This document shows, in pieces, positions 43,797 through 53,595 of a DNA stretch of 64,000 nt (position 1 is its first letter; each line of letters starts with the position of its first letter). The translations under genes were made by a program, and so were the position numbers. The DNA is from Caviibacter sp963550915 (GTDB lineage Bacteria > Fusobacteriota > Fusobacteriia > Fusobacteriales > Leptotrichiaceae): NCBI GenBank assembly GCA_963550915.1, contig CAUVEB010000003.1, positions 73,307-137,306 of the forward strand. The letters run 5' to 3'. The notes beneath the pieces are model-generated. The model ran no database searches. It was not told the origin of the DNA and saw nothing but the letters and a program-made list of their open reading frames with translations.

Positions 43797-45278
43797 ATGG
43801 AAAATAGAAAGGTAAAAGTTAGAATAGCACCGTCTCCAACAGGAGATCCACACGTTGGAACTGCCTATATAGGTCTATTTAACTATGCATATGCAAAACA
43901 TAATGGTGGAGAATTCATTTTAAGAATAGAAGATACAGATAGAACAAGATTTTCAGCAGATTCAGAGCAACAAATTTTTGATGCAATGAAATGGTTAGGA
44001 CTTTATTATGATGAAGGTCCTGATGTAGGTGGAGATTTTGGACCTTATAGACAATCTGAAAGAATGGGTATGTATAAAAAATATGCTGATATGTTAGTTG
44101 ATAATGGTGGAGCATATTGTTGTTTTTGTACTCAAGAAAGATTAACAAGTCTAAGAGAACGTCAAGTAGCTATGAATCAAGCACCAGGTTATGACGGACA
44201 TTGTAGAAAATTAACTAAAGAAGAAGTTGAACAAAAAAAAGCAAATAATGAACCATATATAATAAGACTTAAAATGCCATATGATGGTCAAACAATAGTA
44301 AAAGATATGCTAAGAGGAGATATAGTATTTGAAAATAGTAAAATAGATGATCAAGTTTTACTAAAATCTGACGGGTTTCCAACATATCATTTAGCAAATA
44401 TAGTTGATGACCATTTAATGGGTATAACAGATGTTATACGTGCTGAAGAATGGATAGCTTCAACACCAAAACACGTTCAATTATATAAAGCATTTGGTTG
44501 GGAAGAACCAAAATGGTATCATATGCCACTACTTAGAAATGCAGATAAAACAAAAATATCAAAAAGAAAAAATCCTGTTTCATTAAATTACTATAGACAA
44601 GAAGGATACCTAAAAGAAGCTATGTTAAATTTCTTAGCACTTATGGGTTGGAGTATGCCAGAAGATAAAGAAATATTTACTTTAGATGAAATGATAGATA
44701 ACTTTACTTTTGATAGAATTTCACTAGGTGGTCCTGTATTTGACTTAGTTAAATTAGGTTGGGTAAATAATCACCATATGAGATTAAAGGATATAAAAGA
44801 ATTAACAGAGTTAGCTCTACCATATTTTGAAGAAAAATATGATATGTCAAGTGTTAGTATGGAAGACTTAGAATTTATAGTTGAAGTACTAAGAGAAGGA
44901 GCACACACATTAAAAGAACTTGCTAGCCTTGCTGATATTTACTTTAATGATAAGTTTGTGTTACCACAAGTAACAGAAGAAATGAATAAAAAAGAAAGAA
45001 AATCAGTTACAAGACTACTAGAAGCAGTTGAAAGTGAAAAAGGTAAAGAGGCTATAAATCTATTTAAACAAAAAATAGAAAAAGAAGAAGAAAATATAAG
45101 TTGTGAAAGAGCAAAACAAATTTTACAAGAAGTGCAAGATGAATTAAATGAAGGTCCAGCTGTAGCACTTATGCCACTTCGTGCAGTTTTAACAGGAAAA
45201 GCAAGAGGTGCAGACTTATATACAGTAATTAAGATTATTGGTAAAACAAGAATATTAAATAGAATTAGTCAATTTTAA
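43797..45278 (+). CDS. gltX: Glutamyl-tRNA synthetase
   Basis: A 493-residue class I aminoacyl-tRNA synthetase. The HIGH-type motif is RIAPSPTGDPHVGTAYIG with PHVG in place of the His-Ile-Gly-His spacing, FILRIEDTDRTR is the glutamate-binding segment, and the KMSKS-type motif is KISKRK near residue 255. The C-terminal anticodon-binding domain is complete. Whether it also charges tRNA-Gln cannot be told. A hairpin follows, and tmk starts 47 bases downstream. Confidence 0.96.
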   Translation: MENRKVKVRIAPSPTGDPHVGTAYIGLFNYAYAKHNGGEFILRIEDTDRTRFSADSEQQIFDAMKWLGLYYDEGPDVGGDFGPYRQSERMGMYKKYADMLVDNGGAYCCFCTQERLTSLRERQVAMNQAPGYDGHCRKLTKEEVEQKKANNEPYIIRLKMPYDGQTIVKDMLRGDIVFENSKIDDQVLLKSDGFPTYHLANIVDDHLMGITDVIRAEEWIASTPKHVQLYKAFGWEEPKWYHMPLLRNADKTKISKRKNPVSLNYYRQEGYLKEAMLNFLALMGWSMPEDKEIFTLDEMIDNFTFDRISLGGPVFDLVKLGWVNNHHMRLKDIKELTELALPYFEEKYDMSSVSMEDLEFIVEVLREGAHTLKELASLADIYFNDKFVLPQVTEEMNKKERKSVTRLLEAVESEKGKEAINLFKQKIEKEEENISCERAKQILQEVQDELNEGPAVALMPLRAVLTGKARGADLYTVIKIIGKTRILNRISQF

Positions 45279-45283
45279 AAAAT

Positions 45284-45309
45284 GGTTTTTCATTTGAAAA
45301 ACCTTTTTT
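45284..45309 (+). terminator. Terminator or attenuator after gltX
   Basis: GGTTTTTCA and TGAAAAACC are exact inverted arms, followed by six T. The tmk ribosome binding site starts a few bases later, so it may allow partial read-through. Confidence 0.7.
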
Positions 45310-45325
45310 AACAGTTGGAGGAAAT

Positions 45326-45994
45326 ATGAAAGGTAAACTTATAATCATAGAAGGAACAGACGGAAGTGGGAAACAAACGCAAAGTGAGTTACTTTATGAA
45401 AATTTAAAAAAAGAGTACAAAGTAAAGAAAATATCATTCCCTAATTATGAAAGTAATGCGTCATACCCAGTTAAAATGTACCTTGCAGGAGAATTTGGAA
45501 AAAACGAAGATATAAGTGTATATGCATCATCAGCCCTTTTTAGTGTTGATAGATATGCTTCTTTTAAAAAAGATTGGGAAGAGTTCTATAACAATGGTGG
45601 AATAATAATCTGTGATAGATATACAATTTCAAATGTAATACACCAAGCAAATAGAATATATGATGAAGAAGAATTTAAAAAGTATAACGAATGGCTAATA
45701 GATCTAGAATGGAATAAGTTTGGACTTCCAAGTCCGGATTTAGTAATATTTCTTGATATGCCATATGAATATTCAAATAAACTTATAAAACTAAGACTAA
45801 ATAAGATAACTGGACAAGAACAAAAAGATATACTAGAAGCAGATGAAAATCAGATTATAAGAGCATACAATACTGCAAAAAAAGTTGTTGCAATGTATGA
45901 TGCTAAAGTAATAAACTGTATAGAAAACAACGAAATTAGAAATATAGAAGATATACAAGAAGAAATGTTAAGCCTTGCTAAGGAGATATTATGA
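45326..45994 (+). CDS. tmk: Thymidylate kinase
   Basis: A 222-residue P-loop kinase: Walker A EGTDGSGKQTQ (about residues 9-19), then the nucleoside-binding DRYASFKKDWE and CDRYTISNVIHQ, and the LID-like LNKITGQEQ region. It phosphorylates dTMP to dTDP. The GTDGSGK motif with threonine or glutamine following is typical of TMPKs. AGGAG precedes the ATG, and hisS overlaps the stop by four bases. Confidence 0.9.
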   Translation: MKGKLIIIEGTDGSGKQTQSELLYENLKKEYKVKKISFPNYESNASYPVKMYLAGEFGKNEDISVYASSALFSVDRYASFKKDWEEFYNNGGIIICDRYTISNVIHQANRIYDEEEFKKYNEWLIDLEWNKFGLPSPDLVIFLDMPYEYSNKLIKLRLNKITGQEQKDILEADENQIIRAYNTAKKVVAMYDAKVINCIENNEIRNIEDIQEEMLSLAKEIL

Positions 45995-47220
45995 TACAAG
46001 TATTAAAAGGTATGAAAGATATATACTTTAAGGAAACCGAAAAATATGAATATATAGTTAAAACAGCAAAAGAAGTTTTTAGTAAATATGGCTATGAAAG
46101 AATAATAACACCACTTGTTGAAGACATTGATTTATTTAAAAGAAGTGTTGGAGATGAAACTGATGTTGTTTCTAAGGAAATGTATGATTTTTATGATAAA
46201 GGAAATAGACATATAGCTTTAAGACCTGAAGGAACAGCTGGAGTTGTTAGAGCTTACTTAGAATCAAAATTATATAAATCAAATCCTAATATAAAATGGT
46301 ATTACTATGGTCCAATGTATAGATATGAAGCACCACAAAAAGGAAGATACAGAGAATTTAATCAAGTTGGTATTGAGTGTTTTGGTACAAAAAGCCCTAT
46401 GCAAGATGCACAAATCATAAGTATGGCTTGTGAGTTTTTAGAAAAATTAGGTATAAATGATTTAGTAGTTGAAATAAATAGCCTTGGTAATACAACATGC
46501 AGAGCAGATTATATAAATCAGTTACAAAAATATTTAATAAATAATTTTGATAAATTATCTGAAAATTCAAAGATAAGATGCTATAAAAATCCTCTTAGAG
46601 TTCTTGATTCTAAAGAAGATGATGAGATAGTTTTAAATGCTCCTAAATTACATGATTATTTTGATGAAGAAAGTAAAGATTTTTTTGAAAATTTAAAATA
46701 TTATTTAGATAAATTTAATATAAACTATATAGTAAATGATAAATTAGTTAGAGGTTTAGACTATTATTCAGATACTGTATTTGAAATTAAATCATCAAAA
46801 TTAGGTGCACAATCAACAGTTTTAGGTGGTGGAAGATATGATAAATTAACTGAAATTTTATCAAATACACTTACACCTGCTATTGGATTTGCAGCTGGTA
46901 TTGAAAGAATCTCTTTATTATTAGATGAGAATTTACTACCTAAGAAAAAAGAAATGGTATATATAGTATATTTTGAAAAAACAAAAGACTACTTATTTGA
47001 CATTTTAGAAATATTAAGAAAAAACGATATTTATGCTGAATATGAATATGAAGTTAAAAGTTTTAATGCACAAATGAAAAAAGCTAATAAATTAAATGCA
47101 AGCAAGGTAATAATACTAGGTGAAGAAGAAATAAATAACAATACAGTTGCAATTAAAGATTTTAGTACAGGAGAGCAAAAAATTGTAAATATCGAAAATA
47201 TATCTAAGGAGATAAAATAA
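45991..47220 (+). CDS. hisS: Histidyl-tRNA synthetase
   Basis: A 409-residue class II aminoacyl-tRNA synthetase. The sequence shows LRPEGTAGVVRAY (motif 2 region), RYEAPQKGRYREFNQVGIECFG, RGLDYYSDTVFEI (histidine-specific) and near the C-terminus GIERISLLLDE (motif 3), followed by the anticodon-binding domain. It charges tRNA-His. It overlaps tmk by four bases and precedes aspS by two bases, so one transcript with translational coupling is likely. Confidence 0.97.
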   Translation: MIQVLKGMKDIYFKETEKYEYIVKTAKEVFSKYGYERIITPLVEDIDLFKRSVGDETDVVSKEMYDFYDKGNRHIALRPEGTAGVVRAYLESKLYKSNPNIKWYYYGPMYRYEAPQKGRYREFNQVGIECFGTKSPMQDAQIISMACEFLEKLGINDLVVEINSLGNTTCRADYINQLQKYLINNFDKLSENSKIRCYKNPLRVLDSKEDDEIVLNAPKLHDYFDEESKDFFENLKYYLDKFNINYIVNDKLVRGLDYYSDTVFEIKSSKLGAQSTVLGGGRYDKLTEILSNTLTPAIGFAAGIERISLLLDENLLPKKKEMVYIVYFEKTKDYLFDILEILRKNDIYAEYEYEVKSFNAQMKKANKLNASKVIILGEEEINNNTVAIKDFSTGEQKIVNIENISKEIK

Positions 47221-47222
47221 AA

Positions 47223-48962
47223 ATGTATAGAACACATAAATTAAATGAATTAAGAATAGAAAATTGTAATGAAAATGTAATATTATCTGGTTGGGTATCA
47301 AAGATAAGAAACCTTGGAGCTTTTGCATTTGTTGACTTAAGAGATAGATACGGTATAACTCAAATAGTATTAAAAGATGAACTTATGGAAAAAATTAAGC
47401 TTATAAAACCTGAAACTGTTATAAAAGTTTGTGGAGTAGTTGCTAAAAGAAGTTCAAGTAATAATAAAATAGAAACTGGAGAAATAGAAGTAATTGCAGA
47501 CAGTTTTGAAGTTTTAAGCAGTGCAAAATTATTACCATTTGAAATTGATGACGATAATATACAAAATGAAAATATGCGTTTAACATATAGATATATAGAT
47601 CTAAGACGTGAAAGAATGAAACAAAATATAATAAAAAGAAACACTATGCTATTTTCAATAAGAGAATTTTTAAATAATAATGGATTTTTAGATATAGATA
47701 CACCTGTACTAGCTAAAGCAACTCCAGAAGGTGCAAGAGACTTTGTTGTTCCAAGTAGAATACAAAAAGGTAATTTTTATGCATTACCACAATCACCTCA
47801 ATTATTTAAACAAACACTGATGATAGCTGGTTTTGATAAATATTATCAAGTTGCTAAATGTTTTAGAGATGAAGATTTAAGAGCAGATAGACAACTTGAA
47901 TTTACTCAAATAGATATGGAAATGTCTTTTATAGAACAAGAAGACATTTTAGAACTAGTTGAAAAATTAGCTAAAAAAGTTTTTCATGATGTAACTGGTA
48001 AAAATGCAGATTATGATTTTCCACGTATAACATATGATTATGCAATGGAAAACTATGGTTCAGATAAACCTGATACAAGATTTGATATGAAACTAATTGA
48101 TATAAAAGATATAGTTTTTGGTAAAGGATTTAGTGTATTTGACAGTGCAAACTATATTAAAGCTATAGTTGTTGATAAAGATTTTTCAAGAAAAAATATT
48201 AAAGACTTAGAAGATTATGTAAAAGTATATTTTAAAGCTAAAGGTTTAGCATATATTAAAAAAGAAAATGATACTCTTAGCTCACCAATACTTAAATTCT
48301 TTGATGAAAAAGTTATACAAATGTTAGATGAAAGACTAAATATTAAAAACGGTCAAACTTGCTTTATAATAGCAGATGAAAAGAGTATAGTATTAAACGC
48401 ATTAGGAGCTTTAAGACTAAAACTTGCAAATGAATTAGGTTTAATAGATAATAATAAGTTTAATTTCTTATGGATTGTTGATTTCCCTATGTTTGAATAT
48501 AGCGAAGAAGAAGGAAGATATAAGGCACAACATCACCCATTTACAAACGTTAAAAAAGAAGATATACACTTATTAGAAGAAAATAAATTAGAAGATATTA
48601 AAACAGATTCATACGATTTAGTATTAAATGGTTTTGAAATAGGTGGAGGAAGTATAAGAATACATGATGATAAATTACAAAGTCTTGTATTTGATAGACT
48701 TTTAATTACAAAAGAAGAGCAAGTAGATAAGTTTGGCTTCTTCTTAGAAGCTTTAAAATACGGAGTTCCACCACATGGAGGTCTTGCATTTGGATTTGAT
48801 AGATGGCTTATGGTTATGTTAAATGAAGCTTCAATTAAAGAAGTAATACCATTTCCAAAAACAAATAAAGGGCAAGATCTAATGACAGGAGCACCTGCTA
48901 ATGTTGAAGAAAAACAATTACACGAAGATTTAATGCTAAAGATAATTGATAACAATATGTAA
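47223..48962 (+). CDS. aspS: Aspartyl-tRNA synthetase
   Basis: A 579-residue class II enzyme of bacterial size. The N-terminal OB anticodon-binding domain (GWVSKIRNLGAFAFVDLRDR), the catalytic core with FLDIDTPVLAKATPEGARDF and FRDEDLRADRQLEFTQIDME, a bacterial GAD insertion and a final HGGLAFGFDRWLMVML motif 3 are all present. It charges tRNA-Asp and may also be non-discriminating for tRNA-Asn. It follows hisS with almost no gap, the usual arrangement. Confidence 0.97.
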   Translation: MYRTHKLNELRIENCNENVILSGWVSKIRNLGAFAFVDLRDRYGITQIVLKDELMEKIKLIKPETVIKVCGVVAKRSSSNNKIETGEIEVIADSFEVLSSAKLLPFEIDDDNIQNENMRLTYRYIDLRRERMKQNIIKRNTMLFSIREFLNNNGFLDIDTPVLAKATPEGARDFVVPSRIQKGNFYALPQSPQLFKQTLMIAGFDKYYQVAKCFRDEDLRADRQLEFTQIDMEMSFIEQEDILELVEKLAKKVFHDVTGKNADYDFPRITYDYAMENYGSDKPDTRFDMKLIDIKDIVFGKGFSVFDSANYIKAIVVDKDFSRKNIKDLEDYVKVYFKAKGLAYIKKENDTLSSPILKFFDEKVIQMLDERLNIKNGQTCFIIADEKSIVLNALGALRLKLANELGLIDNNKFNFLWIVDFPMFEYSEEEGRYKAQHHPFTNVKKEDIHLLEENKLEDIKTDSYDLVLNGFEIGGGSIRIHDDKLQSLVFDRLLITKEEQVDKFGFFLEALKYGVPPHGGLAFGFDRWLMVMLNEASIKEVIPFPKTNKGQDLMTGAPANVEEKQLHEDLMLKIIDNNM

Positions 48963-48972
48963 GGGAGATAAA

Positions 48973-49323
48973 ATGTTATTTATATGTTATCCTAAGTGTT
49001 CTACTTGTCAAAATGCTAAAAAATGGCTAGATGAGAATAATATAGAATATACTTATCGTCATATTGTAGATGAAAATCCAAGTTATGAAGAAATTAGTTT
49101 ATGGATTGATAAAAGTGGACTAGATATAAAAAAATTCTTTAATACTAGTGGACTTATATACAAACAAGAAAAGCTTAAAGATAAGATAGATAAAATGAGT
49201 AAAGAAGAGAAAATAAAGATTTTATCTACTAATGGAATGCTTTTAAAAAGACCCTTAGTTATAGATAAAGACACTATACTTGTTGGATTTAAAAAAGAAC
49301 AGTGGATAGAAAAATTGAAATAA
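48973..49323 (+). CDS. Spx/ArsC family thioredoxin-like protein
   Basis: A 116-residue protein with the CxxC motif PKCSTCQNAKKWLDE at the N-terminus and the family-typical KRPLVIDKDTILVGF near the end. Such proteins are arsenate reductase-like, YffB-like or Spx-like regulators that bind RNA polymerase under disulfide stress. The redox-active CSTC fits Spx/MgsR or YffB; I cannot choose. ATG 48973 is preceded by AAGGGAGA; an in-frame ATG at 48946 is an unlikely upstream start. A terminator follows. Confidence 0.85.
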   Translation: MLFICYPKCSTCQNAKKWLDENNIEYTYRHIVDENPSYEEISLWIDKSGLDIKKFFNTSGLIYKQEKLKDKIDKMSKEEKIKILSTNGMLLKRPLVIDKDTILVGFKKEQWIEKLK

Positions 49324-49330
49324 GGTAATT

Positions 49331-49364
49331 AAGTAGTTTAGATATTTTCTAAACTACTTTTTAT
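49331..49364 (+). terminator. Terminator after the Spx-like gene
   Basis: AAGTAGTTTAGA and TCTAAACTACTT are exact 12-bp inverted arms around five bases, followed by T-rich sequence. Confidence 0.82.
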
Positions 49365-49385
49365 ATAAAATAGTACTTTTCTTGT

Positions 49386-49413
49386 TTTAAAATATTAAAA
49401 AATATTGTATAAT
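49386..49413 (+). promoter_or_regulatory. Possible promoter for nagB
   Basis: TATAAT at 49408-49413 with TTG just before it; TTTAAA 16 bases upstream is a weak -35. Confidence 0.45.
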
Positions 49414-49445
49414 TGAAGTAGTAAATTATAGGGGGTTTGTATCTG

Positions 49446-50270
49446 ATGAGAGTAATTATATTAAAAAATAAAGAAGAAATTGGAAAATGGAGTGCTTATG
49501 TTATAGCAAAAAGAATAAATAACTTTAAACCTACAAAAGAAAGACCATTTGTATTAGGGCTTCCAACAGGTTCAACACCACTTATGACATATAAAGAACT
49601 AATAAACTTAAATAAACAAGGTATTGTATCTTTTAAAAATGTTGTAACTTTTAATATGGATGAATATGTAGGTCTTAGTGCAGACCATAGACAAAGCTAT
49701 CACTATTTTATGCATGAAAACTTTTTTAAACATATAGATATTGAAGAAGAAAATATTAATATATTAGACGGTTTAGCAACTGATCTTGAAAAAGAATGCG
49801 AAAGATATGAAGAAAAAATAAAAAGCTATGGAGGAATACACTTTTTCCTAGGTGGAGTAGGAGAAGACGGACATATAGCATTTAATGAGCCAGGTTCATC
49901 ACTTGCATCACGTACACGTGATAAGGAATTAACACAAGATACAATTTTAGTTAATTCAAGATTTTTTGATGGTGATGTAAATCAAGTTCCAAAACTTGCT
50001 TTAACAGTTGGAGTTGGCACTATAATGGATAGTGAAGAAGTTATGATAATGGCTAATGGTTATAAAAAAGCTGTTGCAGTAAAACATGGTATTGAAATGG
50101 GTATAAATCATATGTGGACTATTTCAATGTTACAAATGCATAAAAAAGCTATAATCGTTATTGACGAAGAAGCAGCATCAGAACTAAAACTAAAAACATA
50201 CAAATATTTTAAAGATATTGAATCAAAAAATTTAGATATTGAAAAACTATATGAGATTATAAAAAAATAG
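49446..50270 (+). CDS. nagB: Glucosamine-6-phosphate deaminase
   Basis: A 274-residue enzyme. VLGLPTGSTPL, FNMDEYVGL (catalytic Asp), LGGVGEDGHIAFNEPGSS (phosphate and ring-opening His) and the C-terminal SMLQMHKKAIIV region all match NagB. It converts glucosamine 6-phosphate to fructose 6-phosphate and ammonia, feeding aminosugars into glycolysis. ATG 49446 begins with MRVIIL as homologues do, ten bases after GGGGG; a TTG at 49437 is less likely. No nagA or transporter is adjacent. Confidence 0.95.
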   Translation: MRVIILKNKEEIGKWSAYVIAKRINNFKPTKERPFVLGLPTGSTPLMTYKELINLNKQGIVSFKNVVTFNMDEYVGLSADHRQSYHYFMHENFFKHIDIEEENINILDGLATDLEKECERYEEKIKSYGGIHFFLGGVGEDGHIAFNEPGSSLASRTRDKELTQDTILVNSRFFDGDVNQVPKLALTVGVGTIMDSEEVMIMANGYKKAVAVKHGIEMGINHMWTISMLQMHKKAIIVIDEEAASELKLKTYKYFKDIESKNLDIEKLYEIIKK

Positions 50271-50296
50271 ACAAAATATTAAACATATAATATAAT
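50268..50296 (+). promoter_or_regulatory. Promoter for the DUF3298 gene
   Basis: TAGACA (50268-50273) and TATAAT (50291-50296) are separated by 17 bases; the -35 overlaps the nagB stop codon. Confidence 0.7.
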
Positions 50297-50322
50297 TTAA
50301 TAAAAATAATGAGGTGAACAAA

Positions 50323-50955
50323 ATGAAAAAACTTTTAATGTTAGTTACTATGATAAGCATAGCAGTTACGTCTTATTCAGCAAGTAAAACATTTACTTTT
50401 CAAGATTTTATGCCAAATAAAATGATTGAAAGTACTAAAATAACAGAGAAAAAAATTGAAGATAATATAGTATATCCAGTATTTGAAGGTTCAACACCCC
50501 TTATATCAACTATGAATAAGGAAGTAGAAAAAGTAGTATTTAAATATAAAAGAGAACCACAAAATGTTTTAATCTCATATGAGATGAAAGCAGATAATAG
50601 CTACTTTAAAAGCATACTATTTACTATACAAAAATTAGATGAAAATACAAAAGAAGTTAAAGATATAGAATATGTAACATTAAATTTTGATACAAAATCA
50701 GGTAAAACACTTGAATTAGGTGACTTATTTGTATCAGGATATAATGATGCACTAAATGGAGTAATTCAAGAAAGAATGTTACAATTTGGTTTAAAAACTA
50801 TTCCTAATTTTAAAGGTGTAACACGTTATCAAACATTCTATTTAACAGAACACACTCTAGTTATAATTTTTAATAAAGGAAAAGCAACAGAAACAGCAGA
50901 TAAAATAGCATTCTTACCATTTATAACACAAGAGTTAATAGGAATCTTAAAATAA
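50323..50955 (+). CDS. Secreted DUF4163/DUF3298 (PdaC/RsiV-like) domain protein
   Basis: A 210-residue exported protein with a signal peptide (KKLLMLVTMISIAVTSYSA). The mature part has a DUF4163-like segment followed by a DUF3298 region, TKSGKTLELGDLFVSGYNDA, and ends with FYLTEHTLVIIFNKG and IAFLPF. This pairing occurs in the extracellular part of anti-sigma factor RsiV and peptidoglycan deacetylase PdaC; alone it may bind peptidoglycan or lysozyme, but the role is unproven. ATG 50323 is preceded by GAGGTG; GTG 50314 is part of that ribosome binding site. Confidence 0.8.
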   Translation: MKKLLMLVTMISIAVTSYSASKTFTFQDFMPNKMIESTKITEKKIEDNIVYPVFEGSTPLISTMNKEVEKVVFKYKREPQNVLISYEMKADNSYFKSILFTIQKLDENTKEVKDIEYVTLNFDTKSGKTLELGDLFVSGYNDALNGVIQERMLQFGLKTIPNFKGVTRYQTFYLTEHTLVIIFNKGKATETADKIAFLPFITQELIGILK

Positions 50956-50970
50956 TAGGAAGGCATTAAT

Positions 50971-53586
50971 ATGCAAAATACAAAATGGAAACTAAAAAAT
51001 ATTGGGGTAGCTAATAATAGTTTACCCATTGATAATGATATTTTAAGTATTTTAGCAGGTAGGTCTATAGTCAAAAAACAGGATATAATAAGATTTATAA
51101 ATCCTAGTTTAGATAATTTACAAGATCCTAAAAAACTTTACGATATGCAAAAAGCCGTAGAAAGGCTTAGAAAAGCTATAAAAGATGGTGAAAAGATTTG
51201 TATATATGGGGACTATGATGTAGATGGTATAACATCTACATCTATTTTATATATCGGACTTAAAAGACTTGGTGCAAAATATGTTGACTACTATATCCCT
51301 GTAAGAGATGAGGGTTATGGACTTAACAATGAAGCTTTAAAAAGTATAAAAGATAGTGGTTCTGATATAGTAATTACAGTTGATTGTGGTATAACTTCAT
51401 ATAATGAAATAAATTATGCAAATAGTATAGGACTTACTACAATAATTACAGATCACCATACATTGCTAAAGCCTGAAGTTCCAAATGCATATGCAGTAAT
51501 AAATCCAAAAAGATTAGAAAATACATATGGATTTGACGGTTTAGCAGGAGTAGGTACTGCATTTATGTTACTACTTGAACTATATAATTCATATAACATA
51601 AAAGAAGATGCTTTTGAATTTTTAGACTTAGTAGCAATTGGAACAATAGCTGATATAGTTCCACTAATAAGTCAAAATAGAATAATCGTAAAATTTGGAT
51701 TAGAAATTTTAAAAAATACAACAAATTTAGGATTAAAAAAATTATGTGAGAGACTATTTAGTGATAAAGATGAAGACTATGAGTATACATCTGGAGATGT
51801 TGGTTTTACTATTGCACCAGTTTTTAATGCAGCAGGAAGACTACAAGATGCAAAAATGGTTGTTAAACTTTTAATATCTGATAATGAACGTGAAATTGAT
51901 GTAATAATTGATGAGCTATTACTAAAAAATGTGCAAAGAAAAACAATACAAAATGAAATATTTGAAGAAAGTAAAAAAGTTCTTGAACAAAAATCAAATG
52001 ACTATATTTTAATAGATAGTAGTAAAAATTATCATCACGGAGTTATAGGTATAGTTGCATCTAAAATAGTTGACACTTATTATAAGCCGGCAATAATAAT
52101 GGAAGAAAAACCAGAAGAAGGTATAGCTGTAGCATCATGTAGAAGTATTGCAAGCTTTAATATTACGAAAGCACTACAATTTTGTGAGAAGTACTTAGTA
52201 AAATATGGAGGACATGCAGGAGCTGCTGGATTTACAATTAAGATTGAAAATATAAAGAAATTTTCAGAAGCAATAAATGAGTATGCAAAGAAAAATTTAA
52301 ATCAAGAAGACTTCTATAAGTTAATAGAAATAGATAAGGTAATACCAATACAAAAAATATCATATGAATTTTATAAAACACTAGAGCTTTTAAAACCTTT
52401 TGGTTTTGGAAATCCTACACCTGTATTTTTAACACAAAATGTACTACTAGAAAATGCAAAACAAATTGGTGAAAAGAAAAATCATTTAAATTTTGATATA
52501 TCACAAAAAGGATATTCAAATAGAGGAGCTGTTTGGTTTTTTAAAGGTGATAAATTAAATGAAATAAATAAAAATCTATTTTATGATATAGTATATAAAA
52601 TAAATATAAATCAATATAAGGGTAAATACTATACTAAAGTCATGGTTGATGATGTAAAGGTATCACTTTTAAAAGAAGACAAGTTTAGTTATTTAAATTC
52701 ATTATATGAAACAAGTTTTCCTATGAAGTCAATATTCTATACTAATCAAGATATAGATATTAATAGTGAATTAGAACTTAGTTTTGATTATGAAAGGGTT
52801 ACTGTATATAATAAAAGGACATATTTAGCAAGACTTGATATAGGAATTTCAAGACTTTTAATACAAGTAAAAGACTTTTATAACTTTAAATTTAATGTTA
52901 AAATTGAAAAAATAAAAAGGTTTGAAGAAACTAATATAGTTAATATCATAATAAAAAGAAATTATGATTTCATAAGTTATCATAAAAATGATATGAATTT
53001 ATTTAAAAAAATAAAAAATGAACTAATACAAAATTTAGAATATAGCTCAACAACAAAAAAAGCTTTATCATCTCTATATAAAGATGACAGCTCAATTTTA
53101 ATAAGCAGTAAAAATATATTAAGTGATATAAAAATAGATATGTCAACATATATACCATTAATACTTACTTTTGGTATGTATAATATGAAAAAACATAATA
53201 AAAAGAGCCTATTTTTAACAAAAAATAAACTCTTTACAACTAATTCATATATAAAGTATTATTTTGACTTTAAAAATGATAATAATGAATATGAATATTT
53301 GGTATTAGATAAAAATACATACAGTGAAAATGTTGATATAAAGCAATTTAAAAAGCTAATCTTATTTGATGATAATATAGAAGAATATGATAATTATTTG
53401 GCTATAAAAAATAATATAAAATTACCAAGCAACGTTAAGCTATTATCAAGTGATGATATAGAAAATACAGATATAGAAAATATATATGTTAAATCACTTC
53501 CAAATAGTGAAAAATTAAAAATATTAAAGAAAATAGAAGAAAATCAAATGATACTAGCAGACGATAGTATTATTGATATATTATAG
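50971..53586 (+). CDS. recJ: Single-stranded-DNA-specific exonuclease RecJ, extended
   Basis: An 871-residue protein. The DHH phosphoesterase core is intact: IYGDYDVDGITST (about residues 78-90), VDCGIT, DHH at 161-163, IGTIADIVPL and the DHHA1 motif with GGHAGAAGF near residue 413. An OB-fold region follows up to about residue 570. About 300 further residues are asparagine- and lysine-rich and are not matched by the E. coli enzyme of about 577 residues. RecJ degrades single-stranded DNA 5' to 3' in recombination and repair. AGGAAGG precedes the ATG. Confidence 0.92.
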   Translation: MQNTKWKLKNIGVANNSLPIDNDILSILAGRSIVKKQDIIRFINPSLDNLQDPKKLYDMQKAVERLRKAIKDGEKICIYGDYDVDGITSTSILYIGLKRLGAKYVDYYIPVRDEGYGLNNEALKSIKDSGSDIVITVDCGITSYNEINYANSIGLTTIITDHHTLLKPEVPNAYAVINPKRLENTYGFDGLAGVGTAFMLLLELYNSYNIKEDAFEFLDLVAIGTIADIVPLISQNRIIVKFGLEILKNTTNLGLKKLCERLFSDKDEDYEYTSGDVGFTIAPVFNAAGRLQDAKMVVKLLISDNEREIDVIIDELLLKNVQRKTIQNEIFEESKKVLEQKSNDYILIDSSKNYHHGVIGIVASKIVDTYYKPAIIMEEKPEEGIAVASCRSIASFNITKALQFCEKYLVKYGGHAGAAGFTIKIENIKKFSEAINEYAKKNLNQEDFYKLIEIDKVIPIQKISYEFYKTLELLKPFGFGNPTPVFLTQNVLLENAKQIGEKKNHLNFDISQKGYSNRGAVWFFKGDKLNEINKNLFYDIVYKININQYKGKYYTKVMVDDVKVSLLKEDKFSYLNSLYETSFPMKSIFYTNQDIDINSELELSFDYERVTVYNKRTYLARLDIGISRLLIQVKDFYNFKFNVKIEKIKRFEETNIVNIIIKRNYDFISYHKNDMNLFKKIKNELIQNLEYSSTTKKALSSLYKDDSSILISSKNILSDIKIDMSTYIPLILTFGMYNMKKHNKKSLFLTKNKLFTTNSYIKYYFDFKNDNNEYEYLVLDKNTYSENVDIKQFKKLILFDDNIEEYDNYLAIKNNIKLPSNVKLLSSDDIENTDIENIYVKSLPNSEKLKILKKIEENQMILADDSIIDIL

Positions 53587-53595
53587 GGGGTAAAA

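Noticed and set aside
48533..48955. 140-codon reading frame on the minus strand
   Set aside because: It is antisense to the end of aspS and has no domain; aspS is unambiguous.
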